Shown piece after piece: positions 19,209-27,463 of a stretch of 64,000 nt of DNA. This DNA comes from Candidatus Cloacimonetes bacterium 4572_55 (GTDB lineage Bacteria; 4572-55), in the NCBI GenBank assembly GCA_002084765.1, contig NBMB01000005.1, positions 1-64,000 on the forward strand. The letters run 5' to 3'. Each line of letters begins with the position of its first letter. Positions within the stretch are counted from its first letter, which is position 1. The position numbers were made by a program, and so were the translations under genes. Under the pieces are notes generated by a model, which worked only from the letters and a program-made list of their open reading frames with translations, was not told the DNA's origin and did no database searches.

Positions 19209-19590
19209 ATCGAAAATGTTGGTTAACCATCAATGAAGCGGACGGCGGGGGCCTGAGCTCAGTTGAAAGTTCTCGGTAAATTCCCCGCTGCTCCGCAGGA
19301 TGCACCTTGCCCTTGAGCAGATAGGAAATAATCTGCAAGCCGTAACAGACGCCAAGGATAGGCGCGTCTATCTCTAAAAGAGCCGTGTCCACCATAGGCG
19401 ATCCTTGATCGTACACGCTTGCCGGTCCTCCGGAGAGAATGACGCCGTTCGGTTGGAAATCCGAAAACTTCTCTGCGGCAAGATGATATGGAACAATCTC
19501 ACAATAGACCTTCATCTCGCGCGTCCGCCGAGCGATCAATTGGGTATATTGGGATCCAAAGTCAACGATCAAAATTTTTGAATTTTTCAT
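19189..19590 (-). pseudogene. guaA: Truncated GMP synthase, N-terminal glutaminase part only
   Basis: The first ~102 residues are a good GuaA amidotransferase: ILIVDFGSQYTQLIARR, ILSGGPASVY and the nucleophile loop GVCYGLQ (Cys82). After PAEQR the frame leaves the family; one extra G in the GGGG run near 19284 would restore AEQRE, but homology then ends anyway. The rest of the glutaminase domain, the ATP-pyrophosphatase domain and the dimerisation domain are absent. It may be a genuine rearrangement or an assembly join. ATG lies 16 bp after the upstream lipoprotein gene. Confidence 0.75.
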
Positions 19591-19606
19591 ATTAATATAT
19601 CTCTAT

Positions 19607-20221
19607 TTATTTAAATGCGTTACGTAACTCTCCCCAATCAGGAATATCATCTGTTATTTTTGTATCTTCCCAGCGATCGATCACCCAATACCCCTCATTT
19701 CCAATAAAAAGGTCTAACCGAGCCACCCCCTGGATTCGATCATCGACAAATCCTGTGCGCTCAGGGGGAACGCTCAGCTCGTAATGCCGATATAAGATAG
19801 CGGTCTCCGCCAGATCGTCAACCACATCCTCAATATCAATATCAGTCCGATCAAAAGTCAAAAAGACCTGATCTTGATCCTGCAAAGTATTGAAAAAATT
19901 TGAGGAAAAATGCTCCTCCTGATTTTTTGACCATACCGTGCCATACGTTTCTTCAAACTGATCCTGGTCATACTCGGAAGGAATATAAACAAATGTGTCG
20001 GAAAATCCCAGCAGATAATAATAGCTACTCTCATGTCTTTCTACAACTCGCCGGAGGTTTTCAAACAGACTCAACGGCGTGTCCGATGGAGGAATCCATG
20101 AAACTTGATCCTCGCTCGGCTCTTCTGGATCCCGAGCCTGGCATCCGAGAATAAGCAGGATCGACAAGTAAAAAAATAGACTCTTCTGGACAAATTTATG
20201 AGCATTGGATTTTTGAAACAT
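19607..20221 (-). CDS. Predicted lipoprotein, function unknown
   Basis: Protein of 204 residues with a basic N-terminus, a hydrophobic stretch and lipobox LILGC (Cys about 27), so probably lipid-anchored in the envelope. The mature part is acidic. The C-terminus, with a VIDRWEDTKI block and a final PDWGELRNAFK, resembles small NTF2-like lipoproteins of FCB-type genomes by pattern only. No catalytic motif is seen. Its downstream neighbour is the guaA fragment. Confidence 0.7.
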   Translation of the reverse strand: MFQKSNAHKFVQKSLFFYLSILLILGCQARDPEEPSEDQVSWIPPSDTPLSLFENLRRVVERHESSYYYLLGFSDTFVYIPSEYDQDQFEETYGTVWSKNQEEHFSSNFFNTLQDQDQVFLTFDRTDIDIEDVVDDLAETAILYRHYELSVPPERTGFVDDRIQGVARLDLFIGNEGYWVIDRWEDTKITDDIPDWGELRNAFK

Positions 20222-20412
20222 ACGCGCGCCTCGGTTTGATCCGCAAATTACGCCAATTGCGCTGATTGCGCAGAGAGGTTTTAGGCGGATACGATTTTCT
20301 AAAAATTTTAGGGTCTGGTTTTTTCAAAATTGTTCCGGGAACCTGGTTTTTTTCGTAATTCTTGTAACATTATGGCAAAGAAAGTGTTCCTTACTCGTCC
20401 ATTGTCGAAATT

Positions 20413-22161
20413 ATGAGAATCTCTGGCTTATGCACATTTCCAGAACATCCCCGGAAAAATATTGCTATGCGCTCCAAACTTTCGCATCTGATGGGAACCA
20501 AATGGCGCACCTATTTCCCCACCCGTTCCGAGCATGGGAAATGGGAACGTGAAATCAAAGGTCTTTTTTATGGAGCCTTTTTATTGGCGTTTATGCTTGG
20601 CGCGTTCGCTTTTTTTTATCGAGCGTTCAGCTATCTGAGCTATCAACCGCAGATCGGCGCGGCATTGATGAATCGTATCCTCTCCATCGGATTCTTGACC
20701 TTTTTCTCCATGCTACTGATCAGCAATGTCATCACCGCGATATCTACTCTATACCGCTCGCCAGAAGTGACCTATCTATTCACCACGCCCACGTCGGCGA
20801 CCGATATTTTTACCCTCAAATCGATTGAAAATCTTTTTTTCAGCTCCTGGGCTATCCTGATATTGGGATCGCCGATAATGATCGCCTACGGAGCGGCTCT
20901 TCACGCGCCTTTTTTCTTCTATCCTTTAGTGGTCGCATGTCTCTTGATTTTCATTGTGATACCCGCGTCGTTAAGCATATCCGCGACGGTCATTTTTTCA
21001 CGATTTCTTGCCAGTCTCAAATTGCGACACATTCTATTCTCCATCGCCGCGTTATTTGCCATTTTATTGACGCTATTTTTGGTCTATATCCAACCTCAGG
21101 TCGTTATGTTGGAAGAAACAGAGGACATCTCGGAAGTCAACCGTTTTTTAGCCTCCTTACCGGTTTCATCCTCATATCTCTCCCCCAGCTCCTGGTTGAC
21201 CAATATTTTCAACAATGCGATCCATCTCCATATTGAAGAAGTCGTTTTCTATTCATTAGTTCTGATCAGCACAGCTCTTATGTGCTTTCTGATTGCATAC
21301 ATGATCGGAGAGCGGTTCTATTACGCCAGTTGGGCGGAAAGTCAGACCGCAAAAGAACTGCTGGCAGTCGATTTTTCCCGGAGACGCCGGATCACACACA
21401 ATAGAATCTGGCACTTTTTCCCCCAGACCTACCAAACGCTATTGGAGAAAGACAGCATGGTTTTTTTTCGGGACCCTGTGCAATGGTCCCAGCTCCTGAT
21501 GCTGGTGGTTCTGCTTATTTTCTATGTGGTCACGCTACGCAACATCCCAAGCAAAGTGACGCATGTTTTTTGGAAAACTATGGTATCATTTTTCAACTTT
21601 GGCTTTACCGGATATGTCCTTGCGACCGTCTCAGTGCGTTTTGTCTATCCTGCGATCAGCTTGGAGGGACGGAATTTCTGGGTGATCGGCAGTGCCCCGA
21701 TTCGGCTCTCCACACTATTTTGGGCAAAATTTTGGCAGACATTTATCATATTTTTCTCGGCGGCTCAAGCTCTGGTAGTTATCTCCAACTACATGCTCTC
21801 GGTGGATCCGATTATCTACTACGTTGGATTTTTTGGCACATCGGTTATGAGCGTCTCATTGACGTCGATCTCTTTAGGTATGGGCGCGATATTTCCCTAT
21901 TTTAAAGAACGCAATCCGTCAAAAATCGCCTCGTCGGCCGGGGGCTTAGTCACTGTGTTGATCAGCCTGATCTACGTCGCGATTGTGGTGATCATCATGG
22001 CGCAACCCATTCATTATTACTTCCGCTGCATATTCTACGGCAACCCCTATTCCTCTCGGTATCTCTTTATCGCCGGTGCTATCGTGATGTTGATCAGCCT
22101 GTTGGCGACATTCATTCCAATCTATTTTGGAAAAAAATCTCTGGAATCTCAAGATTTTTGA
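20413..22161 (+). CDS. Putative ABC exporter membrane protein
   Basis: Polytopic protein of 582 residues (565 if ATG 20467 is used, which has GGAAAA nearby). About 12 hydrophobic segments occur in two blocks: residues 45-310 and 385-580. The layout and the RSPEVTYLFTTPTSATDIF motif after the second helix match the Pfam putative ABC exporter family (ABC_export), whose members pair with a separate ATPase. No ATPase gene is adjacent, so the partner is unknown. The MITE-like copy C starts 15 bases after the stop. Confidence 0.75.
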   Translation: MRISGLCTFPEHPRKNIAMRSKLSHLMGTKWRTYFPTRSEHGKWEREIKGLFYGAFLLAFMLGAFAFFYRAFSYLSYQPQIGAALMNRILSIGFLTFFSMLLISNVITAISTLYRSPEVTYLFTTPTSATDIFTLKSIENLFFSSWAILILGSPIMIAYGAALHAPFFFYPLVVACLLIFIVIPASLSISATVIFSRFLASLKLRHILFSIAALFAILLTLFLVYIQPQVVMLEETEDISEVNRFLASLPVSSSYLSPSSWLTNIFNNAIHLHIEEVVFYSLVLISTALMCFLIAYMIGERFYYASWAESQTAKELLAVDFSRRRRITHNRIWHFFPQTYQTLLEKDSMVFFRDPVQWSQLLMLVVLLIFYVVTLRNIPSKVTHVFWKTMVSFFNFGFTGYVLATVSVRFVYPAISLEGRNFWVIGSAPIRLSTLFWAKFWQTFIIFFSAAQALVVISNYMLSVDPIIYYVGFFGTSVMSVSLTSISLGMGAIFPYFKERNPSKIASSAGGLVTVLISLIYVAIVVIIMAQPIHYYFRCIFYGNPYSSRYLFIAGAIVMLISLLATFIPIYFGKKSLESQDF

Positions 22162-22175
22162 CCAAGCCTCTCTAT

Positions 22176-22394
22176 CCTGCATTATTCATAATCCTCGGGG
22201 AACCAGAGGTCTCAGATATTTGATATTTAGTGGGTTAGATTCGATTTTTAACAACATTTCCAAGAGAACTCAGTTTTTATGGGAATTTCAGAACCCTTAT
22301 TTGGGCTGACTCTGCGACTCTCTATGACTCTGTTGCGAATATAGTGAAATGCGCGCAAAAGCTCTGTTTTCCTGAAGAAAATTTGGCAAAAAAG
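22176..22394 (+). repeat. Dispersed MITE-like repeat, copy C (right end missing)
   Basis: Starts with CCTGCATTATTCATAATCC as copy B does and stays nearly identical up to GGCAAAAAAGA, where it stops. The right end with the AATCTGCG core is absent. It occupies most of the spacer between the exporter gene and rdgB. Confidence 0.85.
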
Positions 22395-22463
22395 ACAATT
22401 GGGCGCGGTCTTAAAAATCATAAGAATCTCACCTGAATAGCCCACAGCCAGGAGGATAAATAG

Positions 22464-23090
22464 ATGATCACGCTATCGATTGCTACAGCAAATCAGGGCA
22501 AGATAGAAGAATTTCGGAAATTGTTTCCAGAATTTGAGGTTTTTTCATTATCGAATTTTCCGGAATTGGGCGAGATCATAGAGGACGGTCTCAGTTTTGA
22601 GGAAAACGCTATCAAAAAAGCATCTGTTCTGGCGACGCATACCGGAGAATTGGCGTTAGCGGATGATTCCGGTCTGGAAGTCGACGCGCTCAATGGAGAG
22701 CCGGGCATCTACTCCGCCCGCTACTCGGGGACTCCACATGATTTCGACAAAAATATCAAGAAATTGTTGAAAAACTTGGAGAATACGCCTGATGTGGAAC
22801 GGACTGCCCGTTTTCGCTGTGTGATCGCCTTGATAAACCCTAAGGAAAAAACAGACGGTTCCCCTCGTATTGTCACGGTGAAAGGTGTAGTCGAGGGTGT
22901 GATTCTGAAGGATCTCAGAGGAAAAAACGGCTTTGGCTATGATCCGGTTTTCTATTCGCCAGAACTCGGCAAAACATTCGCCGAGGCGGATCCGAATGAA
23001 AAGCACAGCGTCAGTCATAGGGCGCGAGCAGTTCAGAAAATTATGCCTTATCTCCGAGATCTTGCCTCCACGCGGATCGCCAGAGCATAA
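22464..23090 (+). CDS. rdgB: Non-canonical purine NTP pyrophosphatase (RdgB/HAM1)
   Basis: Hydrolyses ITP, dITP and XTP to monophosphates, keeping deaminated purines out of DNA and RNA. The N-terminal block IATANQGKIEEF, the catalytic SFEENAIKKA and LADDSGLEVDALNGEPGIYSARYSG blocks, GFGYDPVF and the SHRARA motif near the C-terminus are all intact. The 208 residues are normal for the family. AGGAGGA precedes the ATG. Functionally it complements the EndoQ-UvrD fusion at 56915, which would act on deaminated bases already in DNA. Confidence 0.95.
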   Translation: MITLSIATANQGKIEEFRKLFPEFEVFSLSNFPELGEIIEDGLSFEENAIKKASVLATHTGELALADDSGLEVDALNGEPGIYSARYSGTPHDFDKNIKKLLKNLENTPDVERTARFRCVIALINPKEKTDGSPRIVTVKGVVEGVILKDLRGKNGFGYDPVFYSPELGKTFAEADPNEKHSVSHRARAVQKIMPYLRDLASTRIARA

Positions 23091-23114
23091 TCCTCGACAG
23101 AAAATGAGAAAACA

Positions 23115-23978
23115 ATGCGAGAATTCATCTCCTTCACGTTCTTTTTGGTCGGACTAATTCTACTTGTCGCGCTTCTGGGCGGAGCGTATCTTGTCTATCA
23201 AAGCTACTATCAGTCCCGTCGGATCGCCGAGTTGTCAACGCTGGGCGACTTATATGCGATTCAGGGCGATTATGACAAGGCTGGAATCGCGTATCAATCC
23301 GCGCTTTCCATTCGGCAGACAAAAATTGTTCGGGAAAAGTGGGAAAATCTGGCAGTGATGGAGGAACAGGAGCGGCGTCTTATGCAAGAGTCTCAACATC
23401 TATCGGATTTGAGCGACGCCAGCCAGGTCGCCGCGGACACACTTTTCTCCCAGGGGAGTGCGCTGTATAAAGCGGAGGAATATCAGTCCGCTTTTGAGCT
23501 ATTCCGCGAGTCGTTGTGGCGGTTCCCCCAACATTCTGAGAGTCGGAAATATCTGAGAAAATCCCACGCGCAGCTTATGGATAAGTGGCGAGAAAAAGAG
23601 TTAGGCTCGTCAAAAAAACCTATTGTTCACCGGGCACCGCCCCCGAGACCCCAAGATCAAGAGACAAAGATCAAGCTGGACTTAAGCTATCAAATGATCA
23701 GTGAAACGATCACAGATAAACAGGAAAAAACAGAGATCAACCTGTTTGCTTTATCGAATACGACGCACCATCCAGCTTTAGAGAAGGTATTGAACAGAAT
23801 TTTTTTGAAATACGCCTATAAAGCAGGGTTTCAATATCATGATTATCCTACGCATATCAATGTTTTTATTTATTCGGATCAAAAAGATTTTTATCGTGAT
23901 ATTGAATCATGGAAAGCTCGCCTGAAATGGGAACGGAAGAGAGACGGGAGCAAACCGAGATTGACCTATTCTGAATAA
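23115..23978 (+). CDS. Membrane-anchored TPR protein, function unknown
   Basis: Protein of 287 residues with one N-terminal membrane segment (about 8-30) and two TPR-like units (about 40-70, YAIQGDYDKAGIAYQSAL, and about 112-150, YKAEEYQSAFELFRESL). A charged linker rich in Pro and Lys (about 165-185) leads into a C-terminal alpha/beta domain of about 100 residues with no recognised family. It is first in a run of three envelope-type genes after rdgB. Confidence 0.7.
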   Translation: MREFISFTFFLVGLILLVALLGGAYLVYQSYYQSRRIAELSTLGDLYAIQGDYDKAGIAYQSALSIRQTKIVREKWENLAVMEEQERRLMQESQHLSDLSDASQVAADTLFSQGSALYKAEEYQSAFELFRESLWRFPQHSESRKYLRKSHAQLMDKWREKELGSSKKPIVHRAPPPRPQDQETKIKLDLSYQMISETITDKQEKTEINLFALSNTTHHPALEKVLNRIFLKYAYKAGFQYHDYPTHINVFIYSDQKDFYRDIESWKARLKWERKRDGSKPRLTYSE

Positions 23979-24031
23979 TTTGATCCGCAGATTGCACTGA
24001 TTTTCGCAGATGATAAGCACGAGATAATAAA

Positions 24032-24772
24032 ATGGAAGTACGTTGTCGGCAATGCGGAGGCGCGATTCACCTGGACGAAAATATGTTGTTTGTCCACTGT
24101 GACTATTGCACCTCGACATTTTATTTGGAAGACGATGGAGGAGGTAGGCATCTGTTCTCACTGCCTCATGTTCCGAAACGGAGCCTGGCGAAAATCCTGC
24201 GCGGGGAATTTCATAAGATGGGCGTGTCCGACGATCCAAAAGTGACGAAATTGGCGTTGCATTATATTCCATTTTGGAAGTATGAGCAAGATCGACAAAA
24301 GTTTATGGCTCCTGCGTACGTCACACATATCGGGGAATTTTATCAACTGGCTCTGCCTGGTTTGGATTTCAAATATTTCGATGACGACAAGATGACAGAC
24401 GGGATTTTGGTGCATAGCAGATTGGAGCCGGAAGAGGCGTACCAGCGAAGCCTTTATCTGAATCAGAACCCTAGGCTGAAAGTTGAAAGTGCCTATCTTT
24501 ACCATCTTCCTTTTTATCGGGTGGAATATCTCATCGATTCCAAAACCGGATCCGCGTGGATCGAAGCCGGACAAGGAAAAGTGATACAGCATAGCCCTCC
24601 GCCGATGCTGAAAATTAAATCGCCAGTTCGAGAATTTTTTTGGATTATCCCCATGTTTTTCATTTTTGTCATCGAGGGTTTGGTATTCGGCGGATTTTTT
24701 AGAATTTTTTTGTTTGCCGCGACTGGTCTGGCGATATACTGGTTTTGGCTGCCAAAGTTAGAAAATTTTTAA
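24032..24772 (+). CDS. Zinc-ribbon protein with C-terminal membrane segments
   Basis: Protein of 246 residues, function unknown. The N-terminal zinc ribbon CRQCGG...CDYC (Cys at about 5, 8, 26 and 29) is followed by a soluble domain of about 150 residues and two hydrophobic segments at about 205-240. The ribbon should be cytoplasmic. An AATCCGC-type repeat fragment (23980-24010) sits between this gene and its upstream neighbour. Confidence 0.65.
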   Translation: MEVRCRQCGGAIHLDENMLFVHCDYCTSTFYLEDDGGGRHLFSLPHVPKRSLAKILRGEFHKMGVSDDPKVTKLALHYIPFWKYEQDRQKFMAPAYVTHIGEFYQLALPGLDFKYFDDDKMTDGILVHSRLEPEEAYQRSLYLNQNPRLKVESAYLYHLPFYRVEYLIDSKTGSAWIEAGQGKVIQHSPPPMLKIKSPVREFFWIIPMFFIFVIEGLVFGGFFRIFLFAATGLAIYWFWLPKLENF

Positions 24773-24788
24773 GCGGGATTAAAAAACT

Positions 24789-25181
24789 ATGTTTCCTCCG
24801 GACGAATTTGATAAATTTCTGTTATTGCTGGAAAAAATAGAAACCGATAAAAGATATAAGTTATCGGCGTATGGCTTTGTGCTGAGCTCTCTCAATCATA
24901 TCGTGTCGGAGTTGGATAAACCTCGTCATATTTCTGGAAGAGAGCTGGCTATCGGGGTCCGTGATTTGGCGATTGAGGAATTTGGCCCCATGGCACTGAT
25001 GGTCCTCGAGAAGTGGGGAATCCGACAGACAAAAGATTTTGGCAATATTGTATTTGACCTTGTCGATTTGGAAATTCTCGCGACTCAAGAAGAGGATCAG
25101 ATCGAAGATTTTGATAATATTTATGATTTCACAGAAGCCTTTAATACAAATTACTTCGCTTTTCAGGATTTTGATCTCTAA
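24789..25181 (+). CDS. Minf_1886 family protein (function unknown)
   Basis: Small soluble protein of 130 residues. The blocks YGFVLSSLNH, RHISGRELAIGVRDLAIEEFGPMA and WGIRQTKDFGNIVFDLV follow the conserved pattern of the Minf_1886 (Planctomycete/Verrucomicrobia-type) family, with an acidic C-terminus containing DNIYDF. The role of the family is not known. It is 16 bp downstream of the zinc-ribbon gene and 19 bp upstream of the TPR/HExxH gene, so the three are likely co-transcribed. Confidence 0.75.
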   Translation: MFPPDEFDKFLLLLEKIETDKRYKLSAYGFVLSSLNHIVSELDKPRHISGRELAIGVRDLAIEEFGPMALMVLEKWGIRQTKDFGNIVFDLVDLEILATQEEDQIEDFDNIYDFTEAFNTNYFAFQDFDL

Positions 25182-25200
25182 TCGTTTCCAAAGGATAGTA

Positions 25201-27099
25201 ATGGCATCCAGATTTCGGCGTTGTCTCTTGCTTGTCATCATCGCTCTCGCCGCGTTCGCTATCGATTGCCGCACCCTGAAAGACGATCAATATCAATCCA
25301 CACGCTTCCTGCATGCTCAGGCGGATATCGCCTATTATCGCCACGACATCGAAGACGCGATCGATCGTTTGGAAGAGGTCTCACGCGTTGCCCCGGCAGA
25401 CGCGGTTTGTTATCGCAAATTAGCCGATATTTACCGCTATTTCCGGCGGAATTATACGAAGGCGTTGAGCTACGCGAGTAAAAGCTATGAGTTAGACCCG
25501 CATGAGCCGGAAATTCATTTCGTGATCGCAAAAATTTATGAAGGGTGGAAAGATTATGAGCGAGCGATCCGTTATTATCAATCCGGATTGATGTTAAACC
25601 CCTCGCTTCCCTATCAATATTATCACCTCATAGCTCTCTGCCATTTGGCTCGGGAAGACACGACGCAGGCGGTGATCTCGCTCCAAAAGGGGATCGATCT
25701 TGAACCCCATTATAGCCCGACCAATCGGCTGTTGCATCGGATATTGGTCAAGCAGAACCATTATCGGCAGGCACTGGATTTGTGGCGAACCGACAATCTC
25801 GTGACCGCAAAAGCCAAGACATTCGGATCGTTTTGGGAATGGTCTCAAGAGATCGAGAAAGCTGTCCGGATGATCGAAGCAAATCCAGAGGATACCGACG
25901 CGTATATTCAATTGGCAGTCGCCTACTTCAGCGCGCTTTTATACCATGAATCGTTTTCCGTCCTGGAAAAAATTCTTCTGAAAAATCCCCATTTTATATC
26001 CATCAAGCGACGCTGGGAAATCACTGGAGCCTACATCCATTTGATGAATGAGACAGAAATGATCACGGACGCCCATTATACGCGGGTGGTCAACGGGCAG
26101 CCTAACGATTCCCTTTTTCGCCAGGACATTTGGCGCGCGTTCAAGAAGATGGCAAAATTTTTTCCTGAGTTGGGCCCTCCGCCGTATCGCTATAAGGAAA
26201 GATATTTCAATACATTGCGAAAAAAAATCGAAAATACGTTTCGAGCCGCTGTGGTGGTCGGTATCACGGATAATGTGTTCGATTGTCATTTTGGACATAT
26301 CGTGGGTCGGGAGGAAAAGTCGCTTTCCTTATGGGAGGAACAGGGCGATATCCACGCGATCTATCTGGATTACATGGTCAGCAACGGTTTCGGAAGTTGG
26401 GCTTGGCAATATCAGACTCAGAACGGAGGATTCAGCAGTTCGGAAAATATGTACACTGTGTATAGCATCTATCCGCCATTTTTGCATCGAGCCGTACATG
26501 ATTGGTGGCTGCTCAATGACTCTGCGACGCGTGGTCGGTATGATCGATCTGTGCGCTGGAGTGGGGTCGGCATGTCAGCAGACCCATTCGCCATCTATTA
26601 CTCGCCCCGGCTCCGTGGTCGGATGCGGCTGAAAGAACTGAAAGAGGTCTCTGAAACGATTAACGATCGATATTCAGATGATAAAAAACGTCCTTTCCAA
26701 TTTATCAAATATCTCTCGAATAAGATCATCGAATCGAGCATCTCCAATCATGAAGGATATCACGCGTTGGAGAGGGCTCACCTTGGGGAGAACGATTCTG
26801 TCCTGAATCCAGTCCAGATGGAAAAGCATTCGAAGTTGACGGAACTTTATTATTCGCCATTTCCTTTTTTGGTATTATCCGAGCTTATGACGCCGGATAT
26901 CAACCCAGATACTCATGGAAACTCCGCTCATGCACAGGCGAATTTTCAAATTTTTGAAGGCTTTGCACAGTATATCTATCATCACTCAAAACAGTTCCCA
27001 AGTATCAATCAGAACAGTAATATCATGGAGCAGATTCACAAACTGGACAAAAAGCAAATCCGGATGATCGCAAGTCGCCTATTTTTTGAAGAAACCTAA
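25201..27099 (+). CDS. Exported TPR protein with a C-terminal HExxH motif
   Basis: Protein of 632 residues. A signal-like N-terminus (1-24, Cys at the end but not a canonical lipobox) is followed by at least four TPR units (about 30-270, e.g. YTKALSYASKSYELDPHEPE). A C-terminal domain of about 280 residues contains HEGYH (HExxH) near 515-520, with a Glu about 40 residues later in LVLSEL. This pattern resembles a gluzincin metallopeptidase, but the family is not recognised. ATG 25201, nine bases after AAGGATA, is preferred to frames reaching back to 25039, which overlap the previous gene. Confidence 0.65.
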   Translation: MASRFRRCLLLVIIALAAFAIDCRTLKDDQYQSTRFLHAQADIAYYRHDIEDAIDRLEEVSRVAPADAVCYRKLADIYRYFRRNYTKALSYASKSYELDPHEPEIHFVIAKIYEGWKDYERAIRYYQSGLMLNPSLPYQYYHLIALCHLAREDTTQAVISLQKGIDLEPHYSPTNRLLHRILVKQNHYRQALDLWRTDNLVTAKAKTFGSFWEWSQEIEKAVRMIEANPEDTDAYIQLAVAYFSALLYHESFSVLEKILLKNPHFISIKRRWEITGAYIHLMNETEMITDAHYTRVVNGQPNDSLFRQDIWRAFKKMAKFFPELGPPPYRYKERYFNTLRKKIENTFRAAVVVGITDNVFDCHFGHIVGREEKSLSLWEEQGDIHAIYLDYMVSNGFGSWAWQYQTQNGGFSSSENMYTVYSIYPPFLHRAVHDWWLLNDSATRGRYDRSVRWSGVGMSADPFAIYYSPRLRGRMRLKELKEVSETINDRYSDDKKRPFQFIKYLSNKIIESSISNHEGYHALERAHLGENDSVLNPVQMEKHSKLTELYYSPFPFLVLSELMTPDINPDTHGNSAHAQANFQIFEGFAQYIYHHSKQFPSINQNSNIMEQIHKLDKKQIRMIASRLFFEET

Positions 27100-27403
27100 A
27101 TTAGAAGTCATTACCTGTTGATAATGCACGTGAATAGTTAATATTAGGAAAATATGCTCTCAATGAATTTGTTTTTAGACGAATTTTTGCCACACCCAAT
27201 TCTATTTTTAAAATTTTACAAAATAAACATCTATTCTTGCCAATTCAGATGTGGTTACTTATATTGCTAATCCGTGAAGTAGAGACACGTAATTTTTCGA
27301 GATTCTCAAATTCTGATATTTATCTCGCAGAAGAGGTTGAGAACGCGTGGAATATGAATAAAATTCTCAGCGGTCTCCTCGTTTTTTGTGAGAGGCAAAT
27401 TCT
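27100..27403. other. AT-rich spacer upstream of hslU
   Basis: Very AT-rich spacer. A small open frame (27237-27476) runs through it but has low-complexity content and ends in the tandem repeat, so it is not called. No hslV and no RNA gene are recognisable here. It probably holds the hslU promoter. Confidence 0.5.
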
Positions 27404-27451
27404 TTTTATTGTTCATTTTATTGTTCATTTTATTGTTCATTTTATTGTTCA
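27404..27451 (+). repeat. 12-bp tandem repeat (four perfect copies) before hslU
   Basis: TTTTATTGTTCA occurs four times without a mismatch at 27404, 27416, 27428 and 27440. The array ends 12 bases before the hslU ATG, next to the likely ribosome binding site (GGGG at 27455). Confidence 0.95.
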
Positions 27452-27463
27452 AATGGGGCTGCC

